A stretch of DNA of 64,000 bases from Silene latifolia (taxonomy: Eukaryota > Streptophyta > Magnoliopsida > Caryophyllales > Caryophyllaceae), in NCBI RefSeq assembly GCF_048544455.1, contig NC_133526.1:8200001-8264000 (forward strand). The letters are read 5' to 3'. The translations under genes and the position numbers were made by a program. Positions 1-10,416 of this stretch are shown here, piece after piece. The number at the start of each line of letters is the position of its first letter. Position 1 is the first letter of the stretch. The notes beneath the pieces are model-generated. The model was not told the origin of the DNA. It did not search any database and was given only the letters and a program-made list of their open reading frames with translations.

Positions 1-1
1 G

Positions 2-1314
2 TATGAGGAGGCTGGCCATCGCATAGCCTCCGAGCAACAGATAATTATTCCGCTCGAGGAGGATATTCCGGTGGGCGCGCCAAGCATGCATATCATGGGA
101 TCTGCTAGCCGTATGGGTTGGACTAGACCAGATTGATATAGCACACATATTTGTTTGGATGAAGTAAGTTTCTTAATAAATAATTTCATAGTCTAATATT
201 CTGACTACTAGGTAGATAGTGTTTTAAATACCGGAATTAATACCGTAATAATGTAGGATATTGCAAACCAGAGTGATCCCCGAGAAGAATATTCCATCTG
301 ATCAATACGGATTCATGTGACCCTATGTTTTATCTTTATTTATTCCGGATTTCTCGTTCGAACAACGGGTAGATTATATTGCTCAAAGAATTGGCGACAA
401 CCAAGAAGTTGATTTTTGGCGTTTATAATGAAAAAGGGTAATAAACAAATTAATATTACGTTTCCCCCTACAATTGCATTTTCATAACTAATATATGTAC
501 TTGTTAATAATGATGATGTCTCTTGATGTAGGACTCATTGGGTGCTAGCACCATCATCATGCCGACAAAGAAAAAGTTTTCTCGGTTGGACTCTTTACAT
601 CATCAACCAAGCGAGACTTTTAAGCACTTGATTAAAATGTAAGTTTATAATACTGATTTATTTATAATAACATTTTCAATTTTTATTTATAGAAAAAAGC
701 TCGTTCATATTTTTGCCCCTAAAAAAATTAGTTTCTGCCTCCTTTTTTATTTTTTAAAAAAGGGCCTTTAAGAAGAAAAGAGCAAACGAGGAGGATCAAC
801 CCACGAACGATTCGATGTTGGCCCCGATTTTTTTACGATAACAGGGGTACGTGCTCAAATACAATAACATTAAATGCAAAATCTGTGTTTAATACTAATA
901 CAATACCTAAAGTTCAAGATTCTGATGTGAGCCTTCTCTCGTCTGTTTTTTTTATGTAATAATAGGCCCCTCGCCAGCCAGATAGCATACAATGTGGATA
1001 CTACGCTTGTCGGTTCATGTTGGAGATTATTAGGCGAAGATATCTCGTTATTCCGAGAAAAGGGTTAGTAATAATTTAAACATGTGTTTATTACTTTTTT
1101 TTAAATTAGAGCTAATGTTGTCTTGCAATTGCTGCTATATATACCATGATGTTGCTAATGTTGTCTTGCTTGCTGCTATATATACCATAATGTATTCTCT
1201 TTGTTTTTTCCGCAGTATGTAATCAACCAGTCACAACAGATTGAGCAATACTCAAGTATAGATATAGACGAGGTAAGAGACATGTGGGGCAACTACGTCT
1301 TAGAATATATATAG
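2..1314 (+). pseudogene. Ulp1-like (C48) cysteine peptidase remnant carried by the CACTA element
   Basis: Several exon-like pieces read in order as the C-terminal catalytic part of a SUMO-protease-like C48 peptidase. One has the string QRVDYIAQRIGDNQEVDFW at about 361-420. The catalytic His context THWVLA is near 534-552, a LDSL (Asp) motif is near 584-598, and the Cys box QPDSIQCGYYACRFML lies at about 975-1024. A last exon (1217-1314) ends VRDMWGNYVLEYI-stop. GT..AG introns separate the pieces (for example about 438-529 and 640-964). The gene is decayed: an in-frame TGA lies at about 318 and the His and Asp motifs are in different frames. Such peptidases are frequent in plant CACTA elements. 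Their role in transposition is not settled. Confidence 0.72.
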
Positions 1315-1418
1315 ATAGAAATGCATGATACTATACTCACAGTTTAGATCAGCTTATTAGTAATTTTTTTGTTGAAGTTAGGGAATGATTAATTAGTTCA
1401 TGTAAATTCAACTCCTTG

Positions 1419-1453
<35 letters not shown>

Positions 1454-1604
1454 CTGCTGTTGTATGTGGTTGAATTGAATCTATTGAGTTCGATGAACCC
1501 ACTATGATTTATCTTGGTCTTTGGTATATGGTCTTCTTTGATATATGCGCAGGTTTTTGAATGGCATGAAACAAATTTAATTTTTCAGAACATTAGGTGT
1601 ACGT

Positions 1605-2100
1605 AATAAAAACGGTTACTAAAAAAAACCGTTGTGAATACCTTTCACAACGGTTAATAAAACTAACACCGTTGTGAATGACATTTACAAATACCCGCGC
1701 ATAATATTCAACAACAGGTTTTAATCAAAGAACCGTTGTTAAAAGTATTCACAATTTTGGAGGTAAAATTACAACAACGGGTATTAAACAAAGAACCGTT
1801 GTTACTAACAATTTCAACAACGGGTATGTAACATAAACCCGTTGTCAAAAGACTTCATAATTTTGGAGGGAAAGTTACATCAACGGTTATACATACGACA
1901 ACCGTTGTTATATTATTCCCTCCAAAATTTTGAAACACTTTCCACAACGGAGAACACCCAACAACAACGGCTTTTAACCGTGGTGAATACTTTAGACAAC
2001 GGTTTCACTAAATAAGCAAACCGTTGTAAATACCTTCTACAACGGCCGCTTTAACAACGTCCGTTTTTTTATTTTACAACGGTTTTTACCCGTTGTTATA
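1605..2100. repeat. CACTA subterminal repeat array (ACAACGG / CCGTTGT)
   Basis: Roughly two dozen copies of a short motif, in both orientations and often as head-to-head pairs separated by AT-rich spacers. The density rises toward the TIR at 2119. This matches the subterminal transposase-binding region expected in CACTA elements. Confidence 0.85.
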
Positions 2101-2119
2101 GGCTGTATCTGTAGTAGTG

Positions 2120-4054
2120 CCTCCTTCTTAAGTAAGACTAGTTCTTTATGTCTATGTAAGAGAAAAGTTACACAGTGTTTAGTGATGGGTCAGGATTTGA
2201 GTACCGTGAGGCGTTATTTTTCTAATTGTTTATCTTCAACCTTAAAAACATTTTTATATTTGACATTTTTTCCCTAAAATAATACTCTTTCATGAACTTT
2301 TTGACATTAATTTCCGTCCCTTACCTTCCCAAAAACAAAATAAACAAATTCGAGCCTCAAACCAGTCACTAATAGCAAAACACACCAACAACATCCCCAT
2401 ACTCAACATTAACAGCTTAAACCCGTCTATTTCAAACCCCAAACCCGTGCCTTACTACCACAAACCATACCTGACGATCCATGACCCGTTCCCCTGCCTT
2501 GCCACTCAAGAAAGACCTCTTAAACCCTCACAAACCTCACACAACCGAGCCCAAAACCCTCATGGACAACAGCTCACAAACAGAGTGTATACCCGTCCCA
2601 TTTTTCCACCAAAATGCATCACCAACAACACCCCGAGTCACAACCCTTGTCCACATACATCCCCTAGAATTACCCTCCAATAAAAATCCCTCCCTAACGG
2701 CCTTAAAAACCCACGAAATCGGCAACAAACACTCTCATGCTCGACTGCAAACTCCTCCACAAACCCTCTTCATTTTTTCCTTTATATATACCCTACTTCC
2801 TCCACCATTTGCACCCTTAAAAACCACCTCTATTAGCACCCCATAACCGATCAAAAGAAGCCATAAATCACCTTCGAAATCAGGTGAAGTAGCTTTAAGC
2901 AAATAGCAAACAGAGTATGTTGGTGAGTTGTTTTATTGTTCGGGGTTTTAGTTGTATGAGTTTATTTCTAAAATGTTCAATAAAATAACGCTGGACATAG
3001 GTCGCGAAGTAGTGACCGAACAAGTTTTAAAAATATCGTTGCGTTTGTCTATTTACATTTTATTTCCGCCGCACTTCAACTGTCGATTTATTTACAGAAG
3101 CAACTCTTGATATACACCGTGTCTTTTACTTAGTTTGCTGAATTGTCGTTGTATACTTTTAACTCAATAGTTGTAAGTATCCACCTCTCATTTCATCTAA
3201 GTGTTGTCTAAAGTGTTTAAGATTGTTAAAAGAAACTTTAGTTAAGCTTAGATTTTTAAATAGATACTTAATTCACCTCCTTTCCCTCTTACGTGTTCTC
3301 GCCCTTAGACTTTTCACTCTTTGTTTATAAGAATTTCTAAACAATAACCAAACCTCAATGACTTGGCTTAGATTATGAGCCAGTGAATTAGCAGATTAGA
3401 TCAAATCAAATAATATTATACTCCATCTCTCTCGGTTAATAGCTTATACTTTTCATTTTGGGTATTTTAGTTAATAGATTAACTTCTATTTTTCTAGTAA
3501 ATAAATCAATCTATCTGGGTTGGGACGATTACATTTCTTCCTCATTTCAAGTTGCTTTTGATTTTTTTAATAATTGTAAACTCATTCCTCCTTTTTTCTA
3601 TCTTAATAACCGTGTATATAACAACACAAATTGTCATTGAAAACGGATACTTTTCGTCACTTTAGAAAAACCTCTCACAAGAAGAACAAGTGAAAGAGGA
3701 ATTGTGAGAGGTCATTTTAAAAAGACTATCATTAACACGACTTATTGACATAACAATTATAAACTATCTAGTGGAACGAACAGACTAGTAAACCTAAGAA
3801 AACAAATGAGTATCTTCTTTCATCAATCAAATAAATCAATATATTTCAAACATTTGACTCTAATCCACGTGAAACTCCACCAAATATCGTCGGTGATCAA
3901 TAGTTGCCAATTCGAGACAGCTCATAACAACCAAATTCCAGTGCTACAATAACAATCCAAATCAAATCTCATCACTGTGCTTTACTTAACCCATCACTAT
4001 ATATCTTCACTTTATATTTTATATGGATTAATTAATAAAATAAATAAAATAAAT
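2120..4054. other. Intergenic, no gene recognised
   Basis: This stretch lies between the CACTA end and the 3' end of the FLA gene. The part at 2330-2850 is unusually C/A-rich on the plus strand and contains two overlapping open frames (78 and 121 codons), but neither has recognisable domains or splice context. The rest is AT-rich. A small inverted pair (cctctcacaa / ttgtgagagg) at about 3669-3712 may be a MITE scrap. Confidence 0.5.
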
Positions 4055-6271
4055 TTACAAAAATGCCAGCACACCGTAACACAAAGCAAGACCCACACCA
4101 ACAAATCCTCCACTCTTGATCATTCCAGCACCATTCTTCTTATGTTTCCCGGACGTCGAATCCGCCACATCATCATCCGACGTGTCAGGCCCATCTGCCG
4201 AATCATCACTAGGTGACTCAGCATCAGGAGTTGGAGCGGGTGCCTCTTTAACTTTCGAAGCCTTAAATAACTCACGTGGCAATAAAAACTTGTCTAGCTT
4301 GTACACAGCTAACGGGTCCTTATCAACCAATGTACCCGTAATTTTAGCAGTTACGACCTTAGTTTTCAACGTGACGGACTCGCCATCATTTTGTACCGTA
4401 AAATCATACTTGTTGGACCCGTCCGTGGCCAGCGTGTTCATGACCCCGTTATTGGACTTAAGCATGCCCATTGAGTTGTACACGGGGACACCGTGGTATA
4501 AAAGTAACGCCGTTTTGTTTCCTGTCGTTAAGTTTTTGTATTTTGGCATGAATGTTTTGACGGCGTTATCGCCAACGCAGAATACCGTTAGTCCGCTGTC
4601 AATATTGTCCTGAAGAATCACACAACAAAACAAGAAAAGATGTTTATTAGTTTTCTCTTGTTCCTCTCATTTCAAGTTATTCTCTTGTCAATTATTGGTG
4701 GTAAGAAATAGGAATATTTTGTCCTTTAACTGCCTTACTTTAAAAGTAAACCAAAAAAAGAAGCGTGAACTAGAGTTTGGAAATGGCTTTTTTAACTTTT
4801 TTTTTTTTGTTTTTTTTTTTGGCGGCCATAAAAATAGGTTCCTTAGAAATGACTTTTTTTTACTTTATTGGATAAAAAAAAATTATTCAATCAATTACAT
4901 TGGCTTTAATTAACGATATTATAGCTCATATGTATTGATCGGTTAGATTAACTGGTAAAGTATTGGTAAATATTATTCAATGATTAGATTTAGATCCTAA
5001 CTACCCCATCTCCGCAAGCCGCACACTAATAAATTAGGGTCGATTTTTCCTAGTCTCTATCAACGTATTAAAACAAGAATCGAGCACCTTTTCTGAATGA
5101 AGGTTGCATCTTTTGCTAATAAAGTAGCATAGGCACCAATGATGATGATTGATGAGAACACTCAATTTAATTATGATTAGCTAACAATAATGTTTTTAAC
5201 TAAAAAAAAAAAAAACTTGTACTTGAAACCGTTGAAAATTGATTTGTTATTTTCCGTCACATTATGTAAACTAATATACTTCGTAGTAGTTAAAAATGAA
5301 GATTGCCCCAGAGTCTAATTCCAATCACTTAATTATTCAACTATATCATAACTAGTAGAATTTGTTAAAATTGAGTTTTTTTTTTTTTTTCAATTATGCA
5401 CATCTGATTTATGGTATATTTTGTAACGCCTATTTATTACACAATTTAATTAATCGAACATATGGTCCTCATACAAGACATATTCCATGTGGTTTAGATC
5501 TAACACATTCTACAATCCGTAAGTCTTGTTTAACACGAAGTTGTCCAATTTCCTTTAAACATAGATAATTAGATACAGAAAATGGACATATTGATAGCGA
5601 GATCGATAAAAGCGTACCTGGAAGGTTTTATCAGCACCAGAAGAAGTGAGCAAGCCAGCAAACTCCTTACAACCCTTAGACTCAAGCAAAGACGTCAAAT
5701 GAATTGAACTCGGCTCAGGCGTAGGCGCCTCGGCTTCAGCCGAATCCAGCACCTGACTAATCTGAATAACCGCAATATTATACGGCATTTCAAGCAAAGA
5801 CTTAACAAAAAACGAGTGCAATCCATCCGCATCAGCTGGTGAAAACCCGACCTTACCACCATGAAGATCAGTAATATTAACATAACCCGAGTTACCATCC
5901 GCGTCACCGGTGGATTGAAACATGGACGCGGTGGTGGTAGTGCCGTCGGTGATCTGGTGAAGTTTCTTAGTACCGTAGTAGTCGACTAGGATGTGTAGAG
6001 ACAGGACATTACGTAGGGTGTAGAGAGAGAAGCCTTTTGAAACGAGACTCGACATTGCTGAGTTGTCGAGGGCGAGGACGGTTATGGTTTCGCGGTGGTT
6101 GATTTCGTTGGCTAGGTGGGTTTTGGTGAGGTATTCATTGAAGGTGGAGAATTCAGGGTGTTTTGCTAGGATTTTTGTTATGTTGAAGGCTGAGGCTGAG
6201 GTTGATAAGATTAGGAGGAGGATTGGGAGAAATGAGGTTACGGCCATCGAAGACGTACCGTGTGGCCGCAT
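4055..6271 (-). CDS. FLA2: Fasciclin-like arabinogalactan protein, FLA2-like (2 exons)
   Basis: GPI-anchored cell-surface glycoprotein with two FAS1 adhesion domains, expected on the outer face of the plasma membrane and in the wall. The CDS is complement(join(4055..4609,5618..6271)), 402 residues; Arabidopsis FLA2 has about 403. The donor after CTTCCAG and the acceptor before GACAAT give a phase-0 junction FQ|DNIDSGL. Residues 1-28 form a signal peptide; a second ATG at codon 9 would also give one. FAS1-1 covers about 29-175 with H1-like ITVLALDNSAM and H2-like SLHILVDYYG. A Pro-rich AGP segment (AEAPTPEPSS) follows, then FAS1-2 at about 190-330. A second AGP stretch (EAPAPTPDAESPSD, about 340-355) leads to an acidic region. 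The hydrophobic C-terminus after GAGMIKSGG is a GPI-anchor signal. The intron is about 1.0 kb and holds only AT-rich DNA with poly-T runs. The gene looks intact. Confidence 0.93.
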
Positions 6272-6347
6272 TGTGATGGTTGTTGTTGTTGTGGTTGTGG
6301 TGGAGATATGAGTGGTGTGTATGTGAGAAGTGGAGATGAGGGAGTGA

Positions 6348-6359
6348 GGTTATATATAG
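6348..6359 (-). promoter_or_regulatory. TATA box of the FLA gene
   Basis: Minus-strand CCTATATATAACC lies about 80 bp upstream of the ATG at 6271. A CA-rich leader (complement of ttgttgttgttgtggttgtgg) lies between them. The position and sequence suit a plant TATA box; the start site itself is inferred. Confidence 0.7.
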
Positions 6360-8515
6360 GTGTATGAATTATACTCACAAATTCTTATTTGTGACGAGAG
6401 TATTCATCACAAATTTGTGACGAATCAAATAATATATGGGTGATATACTGATAAATAATTTGTAACACTTTAGACACTTTATTTTATCTTATTTACTCAT
6501 GTGGATGATATACTGATATTTAACCCGTCAAAAGTTTGTGATGGAGATCACAAGTCAGCGATGGCGGAGCGGAATGTAAGTCGTGAAAGCGAAAATTTTC
6601 AATGGAGGCGAAACTGTAATAATAAAAGTGTCTCAAAAAATTCGAAAATTTTAACTAAAAAATTCGAAATTTTCAAACTCCGTGATGACGACCGCCCTTA
6701 GCCTTCTCCCCTGCCTCCACCACCGCTACAAGGAGACTTTTAGTGGGGTAGCCCTCTTTCCTGATCATTTGTTGTCCTTTTCCCATTTGGATATTCGATC
6801 AATTGTTGTCCTTTCTATTTTGAGAATGAACTTGATGAACAATTTGATCATTCGCACTCAATTTGTTCCACTTGTCATTTATTAATTGATTCATTTCTCT
6901 TTCCTTTAGTCTTTATGCCAATATCAAAGAATAATAATTGACCGAAACTGGGTATAATGTTGTGAAATTCTGTATTGGCTCAAAATTCCAGAGTGTAAGT
7001 ACGGTATGCTGTCTCTTATCAAATCTGGGGCCAACGTTTCACCGCAAGCAATTTCAATTCAACAATCATCAATTGTTTAAAGATAGGCACCTTTATCGTG
7101 CTGTATAATTCAACAATTTTTAACCCATTAATTTATACGACATACTCGTATATAAACTCGTTATACAGTTTCATATAATCGAATTTTCTTAACAAATTAA
7201 AAAAGTGAAATTTACGAAAATTCATGTAAATGATAAATTTTAATTTTAAAATAATTATGTAAGATTACCCGATCCATGTTACAATTACCCAATGAACCGT
7301 TGTAAATTTCATTTACATTGAATCGTTGGGCTAAACTCGTTGAGTGATTGTAAATGGCGGTTTGCCATTGAGTGATAGTAATTTGAGAGTTCGGGAAGTT
7401 GTCATTGGGTTAACTCGTGAGTGTAATATAAGATGATTGACTCGAGTTTAGGATTACGATGCTCTAACAAAATTGATTATTTGATGTCTTATCATTGTTA
7501 TTCCTATTTTGGAAGGTAGGACCAAAATAAATGATTTAGGGTGTTACTTTGTTCTTTCTTTTACAGTTGATGACATATATGCTTTGGTGTGTAGGACATA
7601 TACATATTTGGTGAGAGTCACAGGACACCCAAACCGACACTATATTTCTTTCAGTAACGAAGCAGTTTGTTAGGCCACTGCGCTAATATTCTTTTCTTCT
7701 CTGCTTCAGTCTTTTTTTTCCGTCTTCCGGACGTTTTTTTACTGTATATTTTGACATGTATATACACAACCTTGAACCTTTTCTGTTAAAAATAATTCTT
7801 CCGAAACATTTTTTGTTGATAAATGTAAGAGTTTCCAATTAACTACGGTCTAGGAAAATCTAGGTAAATCATTTCTTTATTATGGAGCCGTTGATAATTC
7901 GTGAATTTTTTTTGCCTAATATCGGTAAACAAACATCTCCCATTTCCCAATTCATGAAATATTCATTCACTCATTTTCATAGTGCAATCAAAAGACCACT
8001 TAGTATCCTCTATTTACTAGCAGATGAAGAAATTTATAAATTTTTCCGCATAAAACACTAGCTGTTGAGCTTAATTTTTGGGGATATTTTTGACATATGT
8101 TGAATTAACATGATCTTTATGTGTCACGGTATCTTAAGATAAAAAAAGAAACAATAAGTTATTCTTAACTTATATTTTTATGGAAAAAAACTTTTTGATC
8201 AAAATAGTTTTAGTTACAGCTTTATTCCTATGAAACATTTTTTTAGTTGATCCTTCCTTTTCATCCATTATTGACGAATTAGTATGAATCAAATTAAATT
8301 ATCTTAAATATGCAAATTATGTTGAAACAATTGCTTTGTTAGAAATGTATCTATAATATTATGTAAAGAAATCACAGATTGTTATATGAGACAATTTTAC
8401 GAGTAAGAGCAATTCAATAATCTTAAATGCAAATGTGAAAATTAAATTTCTTGAAGGTTACCTCACAATTTATTGTGAAATTATTTTATTATTTAAAGAA
8501 AAAATTTGTATAAAA

Positions 8516-8711
8516 TAATAAAACAGGTTCAAACCTCCCCAAGAGTAAATTTTGTGCAGCATTCTTAGCCTGAGTCTATGCCTTATAGACTTCGAGTATG
8601 TTATCCTCAGGTGGCTTACCTGATATAAGTGGTTTGCAGGTTATCACATATACCCGAGGGTTTATCCAGTGCGCATCAAAAGATAGCGGTTGCGGGGGGT
8701 TTCCTCGTCAC
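8516..8711 (-). repeat. SINE-like dispersed repeat, unnamed
   Basis: On the minus strand the segment runs from GTGACGAGGAAACCCCC through GCGCACTGG and ends near GAGGTTTGAACCTG, a tRNA T-arm-like string. It resembles a GC-richer dispersed repeat I recall from several eudicots, but I cannot name the family. An (AAAAAT)n microsatellite at about 8713-8744 adjoins it. Confidence 0.4.
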
Positions 8712-8712
8712 A

Positions 8713-8744
8713 AAAAATAAAAATAAAAATAAAAATAAAAATAA
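8713..8744. repeat. (AAAAAT)n microsatellite
   Basis: About five tandem hexamer units of aaaaat, next to the SINE-like repeat. Confidence 0.85.
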
Positions 8745-9152
8745 AACTTCCATGGCATAAATGAGAACTTGTCGGCAGTCGGCACATAGAGAGAGTACCA
8801 ATTTGATTGTTGGCAAATTGGCATTATAATAATAGACTAAAAAAAATAGTGTATACAAGAATACAATGGTGACTAAAATAAACAAATGTAACAAGTCTTG
8901 GTTGAACAATAATTGAAAGTATAATATAATCTGCACACTTTCTCGGTGTATAGCATAACACAATACAAAGAGTGGTACCATGTGGAGGGCTCACCAATCA
9001 GCATTACTAAATTCATGATGGAAAGATAACTTGGAAAAGGCCAAAATGAGAATAACAAATGTTGAACTCAATAAAAGACTACAAATTATAGTATACAACC
9101 GTCATATGGTATGACTAGTTAAAAAGTGATCATTGTTTTGGCAAAAAGGAAT

Positions 9153-9341
9153 CACAAATTCTTATTTGTGACGGAAGGTATCCGTCACAAATAAGAGACG
9201 GATACCATATCCCCTCACAAATTACCCATTTGCCTTGAGTGGGGGGAAGCACATGGGGGGACCCTCCTTTGTCCCCTCTACCCATTTCCTCTCACAAACT
9301 ACCCGTCGCAACCCGCGACCCGTCGCAAGCAAGACTTACAC
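9153..9341. mobile_element. Mutator-type MITE, 9-bp TSD
   Basis: A 189-bp element beginning CACAAATTCTTATTTGTGACGG, with a GC-richer interior. It is flanked on both sides by the 9-bp repeat AAAAGGAAT (9144-9152 and 9342-9350). The first 45 bp form a hairpin (TTATTTGTGACGGA / TCCGTCACAAATAA). A 9-bp duplication is the signature of the Mutator superfamily. Confidence 0.82.
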
Positions 9342-9814
9342 AAAAGGAATAGGTAGACAAATGACTAAAACAGATTAAGTAGGATAGAAGATAAAATGTA
9401 AGCTATAGCATATTACAATATTACATGCCGACTATGATTGTCCAGACTCCAAAATGTGCTATTACTCTACAGTCTACACTGTCCAGTCTTGGTGATGGTG
9501 TCCTTTACTATTACCCCCACAGTCCCACGCAAGACGGCTACTAATTCTACATGGAGTTGTGAAATCTGTTTTGTACTTGAGATCAGACTTCAACAGTTAG
9601 TTAAAGCCTTGTTGAATTGAGACATTAGCAGATGGATACAATTTTAAAGTTAAGTCAAGTTAGCATGAGCATATGAGTAAAGTTTGCTAGCGAACAAATT
9701 TGAAAACCTAATATTTAAAACGGTTTTTCTAAAATGTGCCCTAAAGAGACATATTAAGAATATTTAAATGGAAAATTTAACAATAAATAATTAGAAAAAC
9801 TGTATTTAAAATTA

Positions 9815-9997
9815 TAATAATTCTTGCTATAGACGGGTATATCCGTCTATAGCTATAGACGGGTCAAATACAATGAAAGTGGTGACATTTTTGGCCCCAC
9901 CATCCCACTTGTCTTTTGTTTTATTAGGAAAATGGTATTGTATTTGACCCGTCTTTCATTATAGACGGATAGTGACCGTCTATAATGAGATTTTGTG
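9815..9997. mobile_element. Mutator-type MITE, 'tatagacgg' subfamily, copy 1
   Basis: A 183-bp element with ends reading (T)AATTCTTGCTATAGACGG and, from the other side, CACAAAATCTCATTATAGACGG. It is flanked by the exact 9-bp repeat TTAAAATTA (9806-9814 and 9998-10006). It is clearly homologous along its length to the element at 34735-34916. Confidence 0.88.
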
Positions 9998-10006
9998 TTA
10001 AAATTA

Positions 10007-10416
10007 ATCATTAACATTTAACAACCTCATCTCCCTTTTTACACCAATTTTGTTGAAATCACTATTCTCTGTTAAAAGTCAATTATAATACTAAATATTA
10101 CTCGTATTTTCTTACAAAAAATATCTTAAATTAATGGTTAAAATTGAAGTTATGTGAGCAACCTAGGTTGGTCTTACAGATTAACATCGCTTACTTTTGC
10201 ATTGTGTTGACAGTCTCCTCACACACGAAAAAAAGACAAGAAAACCCTCCCTCTTTCTGAATTATACTTGCAGTGAGAGATGTTAACCTGTAGCAGTGTC
10301 ATAGAAGAAGTGATGCTAACTGTCCTCAATGTGATTCATTCCTGTGGTTCTACGGTAAAAGTAAGTGTAAAACTACAAAATCTATCAAAATGGCAGGAAC
10401 ATACAGTAGAGCTCGC
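10007..10416. other. Short intergenic stretch and ADA2 3' flank
   Basis: Nothing coding is recognised. It probably contains the ADA2 3' UTR (minus strand). Confidence 0.5.

Larger units (their letters stand above)
1..2119 (+). mobile_element. CACTA (En/Spm) DNA transposon, 3' portion
   Basis: The right end is seen directly: read on the minus strand from 2119 it is CACTACTACAGATACAGCC, the canonical CACTA terminal inverted repeat. About 500 bp inside this end is filled with short direct and inverted copies of ACAACGG/CCGTTGT, the subterminal arrays that CACTA transposases bind. Left of the array lie exons of a Ulp1-like peptidase, a known cargo of plant CACTA elements. The left terminus and any transposase lie off the window. 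A 3-bp target duplication would start at 2120 (cct), but its partner is not visible. A (TA)n microsatellite sits at about 1424-1449. Confidence 0.87.
6272..9143. other. Intergenic DNA upstream of FLA, repeat scraps only
   Basis: No gene is recognised. A short hairpin (cacaaattcttatttgtgacg and its inverse) at 6374-6425 is a relic of the Mutator-type MITE family seen elsewhere. The part at 6755-6955 is a worn copy of the Stowaway MITE found intact at 18357-18555. The remainder is AT-rich. Confidence 0.55.

Noticed and set aside
2447-2846. Overlapping plus-strand open frames of 78 and 121 codons
   Set aside because: Composition-driven (C/A-rich), no domain, no homologue I recognise, and the two frames overlap.
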